Shown here piece by piece: positions 1 to 5,867 of a DNA stretch of 8,064 bases. Source of the stretch: JAXHTH01 sp034211115 (GTDB lineage Bacteria; Planctomycetota; Phycisphaerae; Phycisphaerales; SM1A02); NCBI GenBank assembly GCA_034211115.1, contig JAXHTH010000034.1, forward strand, positions 1-8,064. The letters run 5' to 3'. The translations under genes were made by a program, and so were the position numbers. Every line of letters starts with the position of its first letter. The stretch's first letter is position 1. The notes under the pieces were generated by a model. It saw only the letters and a program-made list of their open reading frames with translations. It was not told the DNA's origin and made no database searches.

Positions 1-553
1 CCTCGCCCTCGTCGTTCTCGATGGTCAGCCGGCGGTCGAGCACGGAGACGGAATCACAGAGTGGGCAGTAGGAGACGGCGACGGGGACGCCGCCCACGAT
101 GTCGTTGGCGATCTCGTGCCAGTTGAGGATCGCCAGGGGGTAGGCGACGGCCTCGCCGTCGATCTCGACCGCCACCACACGACCGTCGGGGGCGGGGTAG
201 TCGGCGCCGGCCGACGGGCGGCGGCGGGGACCGGTGAGGGCGGGAATCCCGTCGCGCTTCACCCCGGGCGCGAAGATCTCTCCCAGATCGATCTGAGGAT
301 CGGAAATGTCGTATTCCTCGAGAAGCCGTCGGGTGAACGGCGTGCGGCCGGGCTCGCGGTGATCGGCCTCCCGTTCCCCGGCCGAATCCGGTCTCGAGGC
401 CGGGGGCGACTGCGGGGGCGACTGCGGGGGCGACTGCGGGGGCGATTCCGAGGGCCGGGTGGTGGCAGGCGCGGTCGGCGAGAGCGACTCCAGCGAGCCG
501 GTGATGCCGAGCGTGAGAATGAGCAGGGAGCAGCCGCCGAGCATGGAGCGCAT
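1..553 (-). CDS. Secreted DUF3179 domain protein (3' end outside window)
   Basis: The C-terminal part runs off the left edge; 184 residues are visible. The protein has a short N terminus (MRSM), a hydrophobic stretch at about residues 9-21 that looks like a Sec signal or anchor, then a Ser/Pro/Gln-rich low-complexity linker (about 25-60). The DUF3179 core follows: RDGIPAL at 100-106, the AYPLAILNWHEIAND block at 137-151, and YCPLC at 162-166 with its CxxC pair (Cys163, Cys166). These blocks are the hallmark of the family, whose biochemical role is unknown. The ATG at 553-551 is preceded by GAGGA about 7 nt upstream, which supports this start; a second ATG lies 9 nt inside. The Cys near residue 8 precedes the hydrophobic run, so it is not a convincing lipobox. 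The gene is divergent from the dehydratase gene. Family call is firm; function unknown. Confidence 0.88.
   Translation of the reverse strand, partial: MRSMLGGCSLLILTLGITGSLESLSPTAPATTRPSESPPQSPPQSPPQSPPASRPDSAGEREADHREPGRTPFTRRLLEEYDISDPQIDLGEIFAPGVKRDGIPALTGPRRRPSAGADYPAPDGRVVAVEIDGEAVAYPLAILNWHEIANDIVGGVPVAVSYCPLCDSVSVLDRRLTIENDEGE
402..449 (-). repeat. 12-bp tandem repeat encoding (SPPQ)n linker
   Basis: Three perfect copies of a 12-bp unit (gggggcgactgc on the plus strand) are followed by a fourth copy with two mismatches. The unit is a multiple of three, so it encodes a Ser-Pro-Pro-Gln repeat at about residues 37-51 of the DUF3179 protein, between signal region and domain. It is probably a flexible extracytoplasmic spacer whose copy number could vary by slippage without breaking the frame. 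Confidence 0.85.
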
Positions 554-647
554 GATCTGTCCTCGCAAACCGTCCACCAACGGACCCCGCCGCGGGCGGT
601 ATTCCGGCAATCGCGTGGCCCCTCGTCCCTCGGTCGGCGGGCTTTTC

Positions 648-653
648 TACGAT
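648..653 (+). promoter_or_regulatory. Possible -10 element (TACGAT) for the dehydratase gene
   Basis: TACGAT matches the -10 consensus at 4 of 6 positions and lies in the 135-bp divergent spacer, about 35 nt before the ATG at 689. No convincing -35 hexamer is seen at 16-18 nt spacing, so this is a weak, inferred site. No clear Shine-Dalgarno sequence precedes the ATG at 689. Confidence 0.25.
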
Positions 654-688
654 ATGGGACGAAACACCGGACCCGCCGCTCCGACGAT

Positions 689-1654
689 ATGAGCCGCTAC
701 GCCGCCGACATCGACGACATCCGCGCCGCCGCGCGACGCATCGCGCCGCACGTGCATCGCACGCCGGTGATGAGTTCCCGCTCCATCAATGACATCGCGG
801 GGCGGGAGTTGCTCTTCAAGTGCGAGAACCTCCAGAAGGTGGGGGCGTTCAAGATGCGCGGGGCGGCGAACGCGGTCACGAAGCTGCCCGATGAGGTCGC
901 CGCCCGCGGCGTGGTCACGCACAGCTCGGGCAACTTCGCCCAGGCCCTGGCGCTGGCGGCGAGGCAGCGCGGCATCCCCGCCCACATCGTGATGCCCCGC
1001 ACCGCCGCGAGCGTGAAACGACTCGCCGTCGAGGGCTACGGCGCGCGCATCTATCCCTGCGAGCCGACGCTGGCGGCGCGCGAGGAGACGGCGGCGGAGG
1101 TGCTCGCCGACACGGGCGGCACGCTGCTGCATCCCTACAACCATCCGGACATCATCGCCGGGCAGGGCACGTGCGCCCTGGAACTGCTGGAAGATGCCGG
1201 TCATCTGGACGCGATCATCGCCCCGATCGGGGGCGGGGGACTGATGAGCGGCCTCTGTCTCGCGGCTGGGGCGGTGGCGCCGTCGGTGCGTCTCTTCGCC
1301 GCCGAGCCGGCGGGGGCCGACGACGCGGCCCGATCGCTCGCCGCGGGCGAGCTCATCCCGCAGACGAGCCCGAACACCATCGCCGACGGGCTGCTCACCA
1401 GCCTGGGCGATCTCACCTGGCCGATCGTCCGCGATCACGTTCAGCGCATCTTCACAGTCGACGATGATGAGATCATCGCGGCCATGCGGCTTCTCTGGCA
1501 GCGGATGAAGCTGGTGATCGAGCCGAGCGCAGCGGTGCCGCTGGCCGCCGTTCTCTCGCCGGCCTTCCGGGAGCTGGAGGGCGTCACGCGTGTGGGCGTC
1601 GTGCTGTCGGGGGGCAACGTCGATCTGGATCGACTGCCATGGGTGCCGTCGTAG
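689..1654 (+). CDS. PLP-dependent serine/threonine dehydratase / serine racemase-like enzyme
   Basis: A 321-residue fold-type II PLP enzyme without the C-terminal ACT regulatory domain of biosynthetic IlvA. Visible landmarks are the PLP lysine Lys55 in VGAFKMRGA, SSGNFAQA at 79-86, the tetraglycine phosphate loop at 181-184, EPAGADD at 206-212 and the terminal SGGNVDL block. Glu206, Ala210 and Asp212 match the spacing of the divalent metal site of serine racemase (Glu210/Ala214/Asp216 in the human enzyme, from memory). Ser80 falls where the racemase's second catalytic base lies. The FKCEN..VGAFK wording and GGNVDL..LPW ending resemble serine racemase and threo-3-hydroxyaspartate dehydratase more than anabolic threonine deaminase. 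So L-Ser/L-Thr deamination, Ser racemisation or hydroxyaspartate deamination are all possible. The usual His in SSGNH is Phe83 here. The frame is open upstream to 116, but that part is antisense to the DUF3179 gene. The ATG at 689 fits the family N terminus. Confidence 0.9.
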   Translation: MSRYAADIDDIRAAARRIAPHVHRTPVMSSRSINDIAGRELLFKCENLQKVGAFKMRGAANAVTKLPDEVAARGVVTHSSGNFAQALALAARQRGIPAHIVMPRTAASVKRLAVEGYGARIYPCEPTLAAREETAAEVLADTGGTLLHPYNHPDIIAGQGTCALELLEDAGHLDAIIAPIGGGGLMSGLCLAAGAVAPSVRLFAAEPAGADDAARSLAAGELIPQTSPNTIADGLLTSLGDLTWPIVRDHVQRIFTVDDDEIIAAMRLLWQRMKLVIEPSAAVPLAAVLSPAFRELEGVTRVGVVLSGGNVDLDRLPWVPS

Positions 1655-1670
1655 AACCTCTCACCGAATC

Positions 1671-1691
1671 GCGCCGCGCGTCAGCGCGGGC
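1671..1691 (+). repeat. GC-rich hairpin after the dehydratase gene (REP-like or terminator)
   Basis: A perfect 6-bp stem, CCGCGC (1674-1679) and GCGCGG (1684-1689), closes a GTCA loop, beginning about 20 nt after the stop codon. No T-run follows, so intrinsic termination is uncertain. The sequence closely resembles the one at 7353-7370, suggesting a small dispersed repeat. It lies in the 57-bp gap before the methyltransferase gene, so read-through co-transcription remains possible. Confidence 0.5.
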
Positions 1692-1711
1692 CGGAATCGC
1701 TGGAGGCGCAC

Positions 1712-2422
1712 ATGACGAGCCGATTTGCCGCGATCTATGACGCGGTCTACGACGCGGCGGGAAAGGACTATCACCGCGAGGCCCAGCGCCTCAAGACGCT
1801 CATCGATCAGCACGGCCTCTCCGGTCGCCGATCCCTGCTGGATATCGCCTGCGGCACTGGCCGGCACCTCGAATGCCTCGCCGATGACTTCGACGTGGTC
1901 GGGCTGGACAACGATCCGGACATGCTCGCCATCGCCCGGCGTCGCCTGCCTGACGGCGTCCTGCACGAGGGCGATATGCGCCGTTTCGACCTGGGGCGAA
2001 CCTTCGACGTTGCCATCTGCCTGTTCAGCGCGATCGGCTACATGCGGGCGATCGAGGATCTGCACGCCGCGCTGGCCACGATGGCCAGGCATCTCTCGCC
2101 CGGGGGGCTGCTCTTCCTCGAACCCTGGATCTTCCCCGAGCAGTTCCGGGCGGGATACTTCGAGGCGCTGCTCGCCGACGAGCCGGAGTTGAAGATCGCC
2201 CGCATCGGGCGCACGCAGCGCCACGGCGACGGCTGCACGGTGATCATGCACTTCCTCGTCGGCACGCCCGAGGGGACCGAGTTCTTCGAGGAACGAATCC
2301 CGATGGGGCTGTTCACGCACGGCCAGTACGAGAAGGCGTTCAAAGCGGCGGGGCTGTCGGTCGAGTTCGATTCGGCCGGCCTCATGGGCCGGGGTCTGTT
2401 CATCGGTCGCAGAGGTCGGTAG
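1712..2422 (+). CDS. Class I SAM-dependent methyltransferase, TylM1/DesVI-like
   Basis: A 236-residue cytosolic Rossmann methyltransferase. The SAM loop is DIACGTGRH at 44-52, the acidic ribose-binding residue is Asp66 in GLDND, motif II is GDMR at 87-90, the motif IV region FDVAICLFSAIGY is at 98-110 and the post-motif PGG at 130-132. N-terminal GKDY (17-20), the EPWIFPE..F..GY block (137-149) and the GRGLFIG ending (226-232) are characteristic of the TylM1/DesVI group. Those enzymes N,N-dimethylate the amino group of dTDP-3-amino-3,6-dideoxyhexoses in macrolide sugar pathways. No nucleotide-sugar genes are visible nearby, so the real acceptor is unknown and may not be a sugar. GGAGG about 6 nt before the ATG supports the start. 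It may be co-transcribed with the upstream dehydratase (57-bp gap holding a hairpin) and ends 12 bp from the convergent membrane-protein gene. Confidence 0.87.
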   Translation: MTSRFAAIYDAVYDAAGKDYHREAQRLKTLIDQHGLSGRRSLLDIACGTGRHLECLADDFDVVGLDNDPDMLAIARRRLPDGVLHEGDMRRFDLGRTFDVAICLFSAIGYMRAIEDLHAALATMARHLSPGGLLFLEPWIFPEQFRAGYFEALLADEPELKIARIGRTQRHGDGCTVIMHFLVGTPEGTEFFEERIPMGLFTHGQYEKAFKAAGLSVEFDSAGLMGRGLFIGRRGR

Positions 2423-2434
2423 CGGCGAGGGAGG

Positions 2435-3223
2435 TTACGCCCGGCTCGACCGGGTCGAGTGGGGGATGACGCCCTTGTCGCGCAGGTAATGCCGGATGCG
2501 GCGGCCGCCGGCGGCGAGGCTTCGACCGACCGATCGGGCCGCAGGCTTCATCGCGCGACCGAGCCGACCCGTCATCGCGCCGAGTCTCGAGGCGAGCGCG
2601 GCGGGCGATCGGTGCTTCTCCCGCACCGTCCGCGTGATCTCCTTCACCTGGGAGGTGGAGGTGACGTGCCGCGACGTCAGTGAGGTCTGCTGCACGATGA
2701 CGCGTTCCTTCCCGGCCGGCGCGCGGGCCTCGACGGGCGTGGCCGCGCCGCGGCGCGCTTCCGGCAGCGCTGCGCGGTAGACCGTGCAGCCGAAGAAGGC
2801 GATCATCGCCATCGCCTGGCAGGTCGTGTCAAGCTGAAGGTCCAGGCTCGCGAGCCGGAGCAGGTTCAGCGCCCACAGCGCCGACCACGCGATGAGGATG
2901 AGATGCCCGATGCGCCGGATCTTCGGCCGGGCGCGGAGGCTCATGGCGACCCCCGCGCCGACCGCGGCCGCCTCGGCGAGGGCCAGCAGCAGGCCGAGGG
3001 TTCCGGCGTAGGCCAGCCCCCAGGCGCGGAACGTCTCCTCGCCGACCGTGGTCTGGTAGAGCGTGGTGACGCCGGCCGGGTCGCCCCATTTCACGGCGAC
3101 CACCCACGCCAGATGCGCGAGGCTGAAGACGATGAACAGCCACGCCCCGCCGACGGCCAGGCGCGGCAGCGGCGCCGCCCAGCGGGGAAGGCTCAACGTT
3201 GTCGCAATGGCGGGTACGCGCAT
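2435..3223 (-). CDS. Hypothetical four-helix membrane protein with basic C-terminal tail
   Basis: I do not recognise this 262-residue protein. Four hydrophobic segments are visible at about residues 22-44, 68-96, 105-125 and 132-150. A roughly 110-residue tail then lacks hydrophobic segments, is rich in Arg/Lys/Ser/Thr, and ends in RDKGVIPHSTRSSRA. The loop after helix 1 (about 46-66, KWGDPAGVTTLYQTTVGEE) is the most distinctive part. The positive-inside rule would place the tail in the cytoplasm; an even helix number puts the N terminus there too. Tail residues 175-200 (Thr/Ser/Val-rich) and 205-250 (repeated Arg-Leu/Ala patches) could contact nucleic acid or membrane, but this is inference. 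GGAGG about 7 nt before the ATG supports the start. The gene lies 134 bp downstream of prfB on the same strand and converges on the methyltransferase gene. The long plus-strand frames across it are shadows. Confidence 0.72.
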   Translation of the reverse strand: MRVPAIATTLSLPRWAAPLPRLAVGGAWLFIVFSLAHLAWVVAVKWGDPAGVTTLYQTTVGEETFRAWGLAYAGTLGLLLALAEAAAVGAGVAMSLRARPKIRRIGHLILIAWSALWALNLLRLASLDLQLDTTCQAMAMIAFFGCTVYRAALPEARRGAATPVEARAPAGKERVIVQQTSLTSRHVTSTSQVKEITRTVREKHRSPAALASRLGAMTGRLGRAMKPAARSVGRSLAAGGRRIRHYLRDKGVIPHSTRSSRA

Positions 3224-3323
3224 GGATCGACCTCCGCGATGGTGTTCCTCGCGCTTCTTCGGGAGGCTCCGGCATCGTTTTCAGGGGTTGGGCCGGACGG
3301 GCGATCTGCGGCGCCTCCGGCGG

Positions 3324-3339
3324 GACGGGCGGGCCCGTC
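3324..3339 (-). terminator. GC hairpin downstream of prfB, possible terminator
   Basis: On the minus strand GACGGG and CCCGTC form a perfect 6-bp stem around a CCCG loop, about 18 nt past the prfB stop. It lies in the 134-bp gap before the membrane-protein gene. No U-tract follows, so it could equally be an mRNA-stabilising hairpin. Confidence 0.4.
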
Positions 3340-3357
3340 TCGGACTCACGACTCCGG

Positions 3358-4465
3358 CTACCCCCGCGCCGCCCGGCGGCGCTTGAGCTCCGCGTCGATG
3401 AAGTCCTCGAGGTCGCCGTCGAGGACCCGCTGCGGGTTGCCCTCCTCGTACCCGCTGCGATGATCCTTGACGCGGTTGTCGTAGAGGACGTAGGAGCGGA
3501 TCTGGGTGCCCCAGTCGCGACCGACCTTGCCGCCCGTGGCTTCGTCCAGCTCGTGCTGCCTCTTCTCTTCCTCGATCTGCTCGAGCTTGGCCCGGAGGAT
3601 GCTCATGGCCTGCCTCCGGTTCTGAAGCTGATCCCGGAAGGTCGAGGCGACGACCATGATGTTGGTCGGTTTGTGGACGATGCGGACGGCGGAGGCGACC
3701 TTGTTCACGTTCTGCCCGCCCGGACCCGAGGAGCGGGCGAAGGTCGTCAGCTCGATCTCCTTCTCGTCGATCTCGACGCTCGATTCCTCCAGCTCGGGGA
3801 TGACATCGACGGTGGCGAAGCTCGTCTGCCGCTTGCCCTGGGCGTTGAACGGGCTCACGCGGGCCAGCCGGTGCGTGCCTCGCTCGCAGTTCATGTAGCC
3901 GAAGGCCATCGGGCCCTTGACGTGGTAGGTGACCTCGCTGATGCCGACCTCCGAGCCGTGGGTTTTGGAGATCTCCTCGATCTTCCAGCCGCGGCGCTCC
4001 CAGAAGAAGAGGTACATGCGTTCGAGCATGGCGGCCCAGTCGTCGGCCTCGTTGCCGCCCCCGCCGGACTGGATCGACACGAAGCAGTTGCGATGATCGT
4101 GCTTGCCCGAGAGGAGGGACTGCAGCTCGACGCGGTCCATGCGGCGGGTGAGCTGGAAGAGCCGCTCGTCGACCTCGTCGAGCAGTTCCTCGTCATCGCC
4201 CTCGCGGGCCAGCTCGTAGCCGACCTGAACATCCTCGAAGGCGTCGAGAACCTCCTCCAGGTCCTCCGTCTGGGCTTTCAGAACCTTGTATTCGCCGATG
4301 ACCTGCTGGGCCGATTCCTGGTCGTTCCAGAAGTCGGCGGCGTTCATCCGCTCCTGCAACTCGTCGCGCCGGGCGGTCTTGTTATCGAAGTCAAAGAGAG
4401 TCGCGGATGGTTACGATCCGCGCCTCGAGATCATCGATGACAGGCTGGTGGGCGTCGTAGTGCAT
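3358..4465 (-). CDS. prfB: Peptide chain release factor 2, expressed by programmed +1 frameshift
   Basis: RF2 recognises UGA/UAA in the ribosomal A site and triggers peptide release. Zero frame starts at ATG 4465-4463 and encodes 24 residues (MHYDAHQP...RDSL) before TGA at 4393-4391. Skipping T4393 joins it to the main frame (DFDNKTARRDELQERM...). The joined product is 368 residues, close to the usual 365 or so. Key motifs sit where E. coli RF2 has them: the stop-codon-reading SPF tripeptide at about 204-206 and the GGQ catalytic loop at about 249-251 (SSGPGGQNVNK). The N-terminal coiled domain lies at roughly 25-110 and YVLYDNRVKDHR near the C terminus is typical. A caller that ignores the shift would start at TTG 4359 and lose 35 residues. 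No strong Shine-Dalgarno site precedes the ATG. A TACAAT -10-like box lies about 60 nt upstream. Expression is presumably autoregulated by RF2 level through the UGA. Very confident. Confidence 0.96.
4390..4396 (-). promoter_or_regulatory. prfB: Programmed +1 ribosomal frameshift site (CTT TGA C) in prfB
   Basis: Read on the minus strand, codon 24 is CTT, codon 25 is TGA and the next base is C, the exact conserved RF2 slippery heptamer CTTTGAC. After the +1 slip the A-site codon is GAC (Asp25). When RF2 is scarce the ribosome pauses at UGA and shifts; when RF2 is ample it terminates, closing a feedback loop. In E. coli an AGGGGG stimulator lies 3 nt before the CTT. Here the preceding bases are CATCCGCGACTCT, with no anti-Shine-Dalgarno-like match at that spacing. 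Confidence 0.95.
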
Positions 4466-4474
4466 GGAAAGGCC

Positions 4475-4503
4475 TGAGGCTTGAGGCTTGAGGCTTGGAG
4501 GCT
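4475..4503. repeat. Heptameric tandem repeat (TGAGGCT)n in the prfB leader
   Basis: Three perfect 7-bp units (4475-4481, 4482-4488, 4489-4495) are followed by an 8-bp variant with an extra G (4496-4503). Read in the prfB direction the unit is AGCCTCA. It lies 10-38 nt upstream of the prfB ATG, between the putative -10 box and the start codon, so it would fall inside the 5' untranslated leader. Confidence 0.8.
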
Positions 4504-4527
4504 TGAAGGGGGCGGTCCGAACCGGAG

Positions 4528-4533
4528 ATTGTA
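4528..4533 (-). promoter_or_regulatory. prfB: Putative prfB -10 element (TACAAT)
   Basis: On the minus strand the spacer carries CCGCTACAATC; TACAAT matches the sigma70 -10 consensus at 5 of 6 positions and stands out in GC-rich DNA. It predicts a start near 4521 and a leader of about 56 nt. No good -35 hexamer is seen at 16-18 nt, so the assignment rests on the -10 and on its position upstream of prfB. Confidence 0.5.
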
Positions 4534-4601
4534 GCGGTTTCTGTCCGCTCTTGGGAGGATTCGGCAATCGAGGGGTTCCCGCTTGAGCGCGGGCGGCGGC
4601 G

Positions 4602-4627
4602 CCGGGAGGGCGATTGGACCCGCCCGG
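4602..4627 (-). terminator. GC-rich hairpin after the FMN reductase gene
   Basis: On the minus strand an outer 5-bp stem CCGGG/CCCGG, one mismatch, then an inner GGG/CCC stem (plus a G-T wobble) closes a six-base loop. It begins about 50 nt past the reductase stop codon. There is no T-run. A second dyad, GGCGC (4628-4632) with GCGCC (4643-4647), lies next to it. Probably a termination or 3'-end region between the reductase gene and the prfB promoter. Confidence 0.35.
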
Positions 4628-4678
4628 GGCGCTTGCGGCTCCGCGCCTGCATTCCTCCCGGGAAACGCGGCGTCAGAA

Positions 4679-5260
4679 TCAGGTCTTCAGGCGGATGAGC
4701 GTCTCGGCAAGAGCCTTGCCCACGCCTTCGACCATCTTCTGCTGCTGCTCGTTCTTCAGCGTCCCGTCCTCGTTGAATGCGTCGTGAGCGGCGGGGATGC
4801 CGACCATCTGGGGGAGGACGATGACCTTGATATTCTGGAGGATGGCCCGCACGTGGGGCAGGGCTCGCATGCCGCCCAGCCCGCCGGCGGCGGCGGAGAG
4901 CAGACCCGCCACCTTCCCGTCGAAGCAGTCCAGCGGGGGGCGGCCCTCCTCCGGACGCGAGATCCAGTCGATGGTGTTCTTCAGCGCGCCGGAGATCGAG
5001 CTGTTGTATTCCGGCGCCGAGATGAGCAGGCCATCGTGGGCGCGGAACAGGTCCTTGAGCTTCTTCGCCGCCTCCGGATGACCTTCCGCGGTCTCGATGT
5101 CCTCATCGAAGACGGGCAGGGGGAAGTCCTTGAGATCGATGCAGGTCACCTCGGCCCCGGCCTGCTCCGCCGCGGGGATGGCGAGCTGCACCAGCTTCTT
5201 GTTCAACGACTCGGTTCGCAGGCTGCCGGCAAAGGCCAGAATCTTCGGTGTCGTGGTCAT
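4679..5260 (-). CDS. NAD(P)H-dependent FMN reductase (flavodoxin-like fold)
   Basis: A 193-residue member of the NADPH-dependent FMN reductase family (azoreductase/chromate/quinone reductase type). It is expected to be a cytosolic homomeric flavoprotein that reduces FMN, quinones, azo compounds or metal oxyanions. The FMN-phosphate loop GSLRTESLNKKL is at 12-23, the isoalloxazine-binding APEYNSSISGALKNTIDW at 82-99, and the second flavin loop SAAAGGLGGMRAL at 122-134. Length is typical. The ATG at 5260-5258 gives the normal N terminus (a short leader, then the KILAFAGS strand), although no Shine-Dalgarno site is evident. It lies 94 bp downstream of the MarR gene on the same strand, with two hairpins between them. 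A GTCTcAGAC palindrome lies 19-27 nt before its ATG (5280-5288). Family is secure; physiological substrate is not determined. Confidence 0.92.
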   Translation of the reverse strand: MTTTPKILAFAGSLRTESLNKKLVQLAIPAAEQAGAEVTCIDLKDFPLPVFDEDIETAEGHPEAAKKLKDLFRAHDGLLISAPEYNSSISGALKNTIDWISRPEEGRPPLDCFDGKVAGLLSAAAGGLGGMRALPHVRAILQNIKVIVLPQMVGIPAAHDAFNEDGTLKNEQQQKMVEGVGKALAETLIRLKT

Positions 5261-5296
5261 GGCGATGCGGTTGTCTTGTGTCTGAGACGATACGCG

Positions 5297-5343
5297 CCGT
5301 CGGAGCGCCCGCCGCCGACGGTCGCTGCGGGCCGGGTCGGCCC
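5297..5343 (-). promoter_or_regulatory. Two GC hairpins between marR-type gene and FMN reductase gene
   Basis: In transcript order the first hairpin is GGGCCG/CGGCCC (plus-strand 5329-5343, loop of three), 11 nt past the MarR stop. The second is CCGTCGG/CCGACGG (5297-5321, 7 bp, loop of 11). Neither has a following T-run. They could attenuate transcription, set differential mRNA stability within the pair, or mark separate transcripts. Confidence 0.4.
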
Positions 5344-5354
5344 GATCCGATGCT

Positions 5355-5867
5355 TCACTCTTCGTGCGCTTCGTGCGGCGCTACCGCCTTGTCGAGGAGA
5401 CGGTTCAGGTCGCCGAGGTCCTTGCGGGACATGTGTCCGAGCTGCTCGATGCGCAGGGCGGCGACGGGCTTCTCCAGGGCGTCAATGAGCCGGCGTCCCT
5501 TGGCGGTGAGGCGGACCCTCACCACCCGGCGATCCTCCTCCGAGCGGCGGCGCTGCACCAGCCCGAGCTGGGAAAGACGATCCAGCAGCCGGGTCAAATC
5601 CGGCACCGCCGTGATCATCTGCTCGGCCACCGCGGCGCAGGGCAGCCCGGCGAAGCGGTGACCGTCCTGCCGGGCCTCTTCCGCGCCCCGACGAAGGATC
5701 TGGAGCACGTCGTAGGTGGATTCGGAAAGGCCGTGCTGCTTGAGCAGCCGGTCGGCCTGGAGGAGAAGTACGTTCATCGTCCGCAGAAGGCTCCGGTAGG
5801 TCTCCGGCTCGGGACGCCGGGAGGACGTGCGGCTCTTTCCGCGGGTCTGGGTGTTTGATCTGGTCAC
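5355..5867 (-). CDS. MarR family transcriptional regulator
   Basis: A 170-residue winged-helix DNA-binding protein. The N-terminal dimerisation helix covers about 22-45 (YRSLLRTMNVLLLQADRLLK). The helix-turn-helix covers about 76-104, with recognition helix VPDLTRLLDRLSQLGLV at 88-104. The wing is at about 106-120, with the signature DRRVVRVRLTAKG at 112-124. Helices for dimerisation follow to about 162. The start is GTG 5867, the first start codon after an in-frame TGA at 5906-5904. The internal ATG (Met31) would cut into the dimerisation helix, so GTG is preferred. The first 20 residues are basic and probably disordered. Cys77 is the only cysteine, so a two-Cys redox switch within one subunit is excluded, though a single-Cys sensor is not. 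It probably regulates itself and the downstream reductase; the divergent aminotransferase/nitroreductase pair is a further candidate target. Confidence 0.92.
   Translation of the reverse strand: MTRSNTQTRGKSRTSSRRPEPETYRSLLRTMNVLLLQADRLLKQHGLSESTYDVLQILRRGAEEARQDGHRFAGLPCAAVAEQMITAVPDLTRLLDRLSQLGLVQRRRSEEDRRVVRVRLTAKGRRLIDALEKPVAALRIEQLGHMSRKDLGDLNRLLDKAVAPHEAHEE

Noticed and set aside
116..688. Upstream extension of the dehydratase frame by 191 codons
   Set aside because: It is antisense to the DUF3179 gene, which has clear family motifs, and its translation is Gly/Arg-rich low complexity. The family N terminus begins at ATG 689.
2445..2459. CTCGA/TCGAG dyad at the convergent gene ends as a bidirectional terminator
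   Set aside because: It lies inside the last codons of the membrane-protein gene, has a short stem and lacks T-runs on either side.
4391..4393. In-frame TGA in prfB as a pseudogene or sequencing error
   Set aside because: It lies in CTTTGAC at codon 25, the known programmed frameshift position, and the downstream frame is intact, so this is recoding and not decay.
3199..4440. 413-codon plus-strand open frame
   Set aside because: Antisense to prfB, whose GGQ and SPF motifs are unmistakable; the plus-strand product has no recognisable domain and is typical of high-GC shadow frames.
4583..5488. 301-codon plus-strand open frame
   Set aside because: Antisense to the FMN reductase gene and part of the MarR gene; no recognisable domain.
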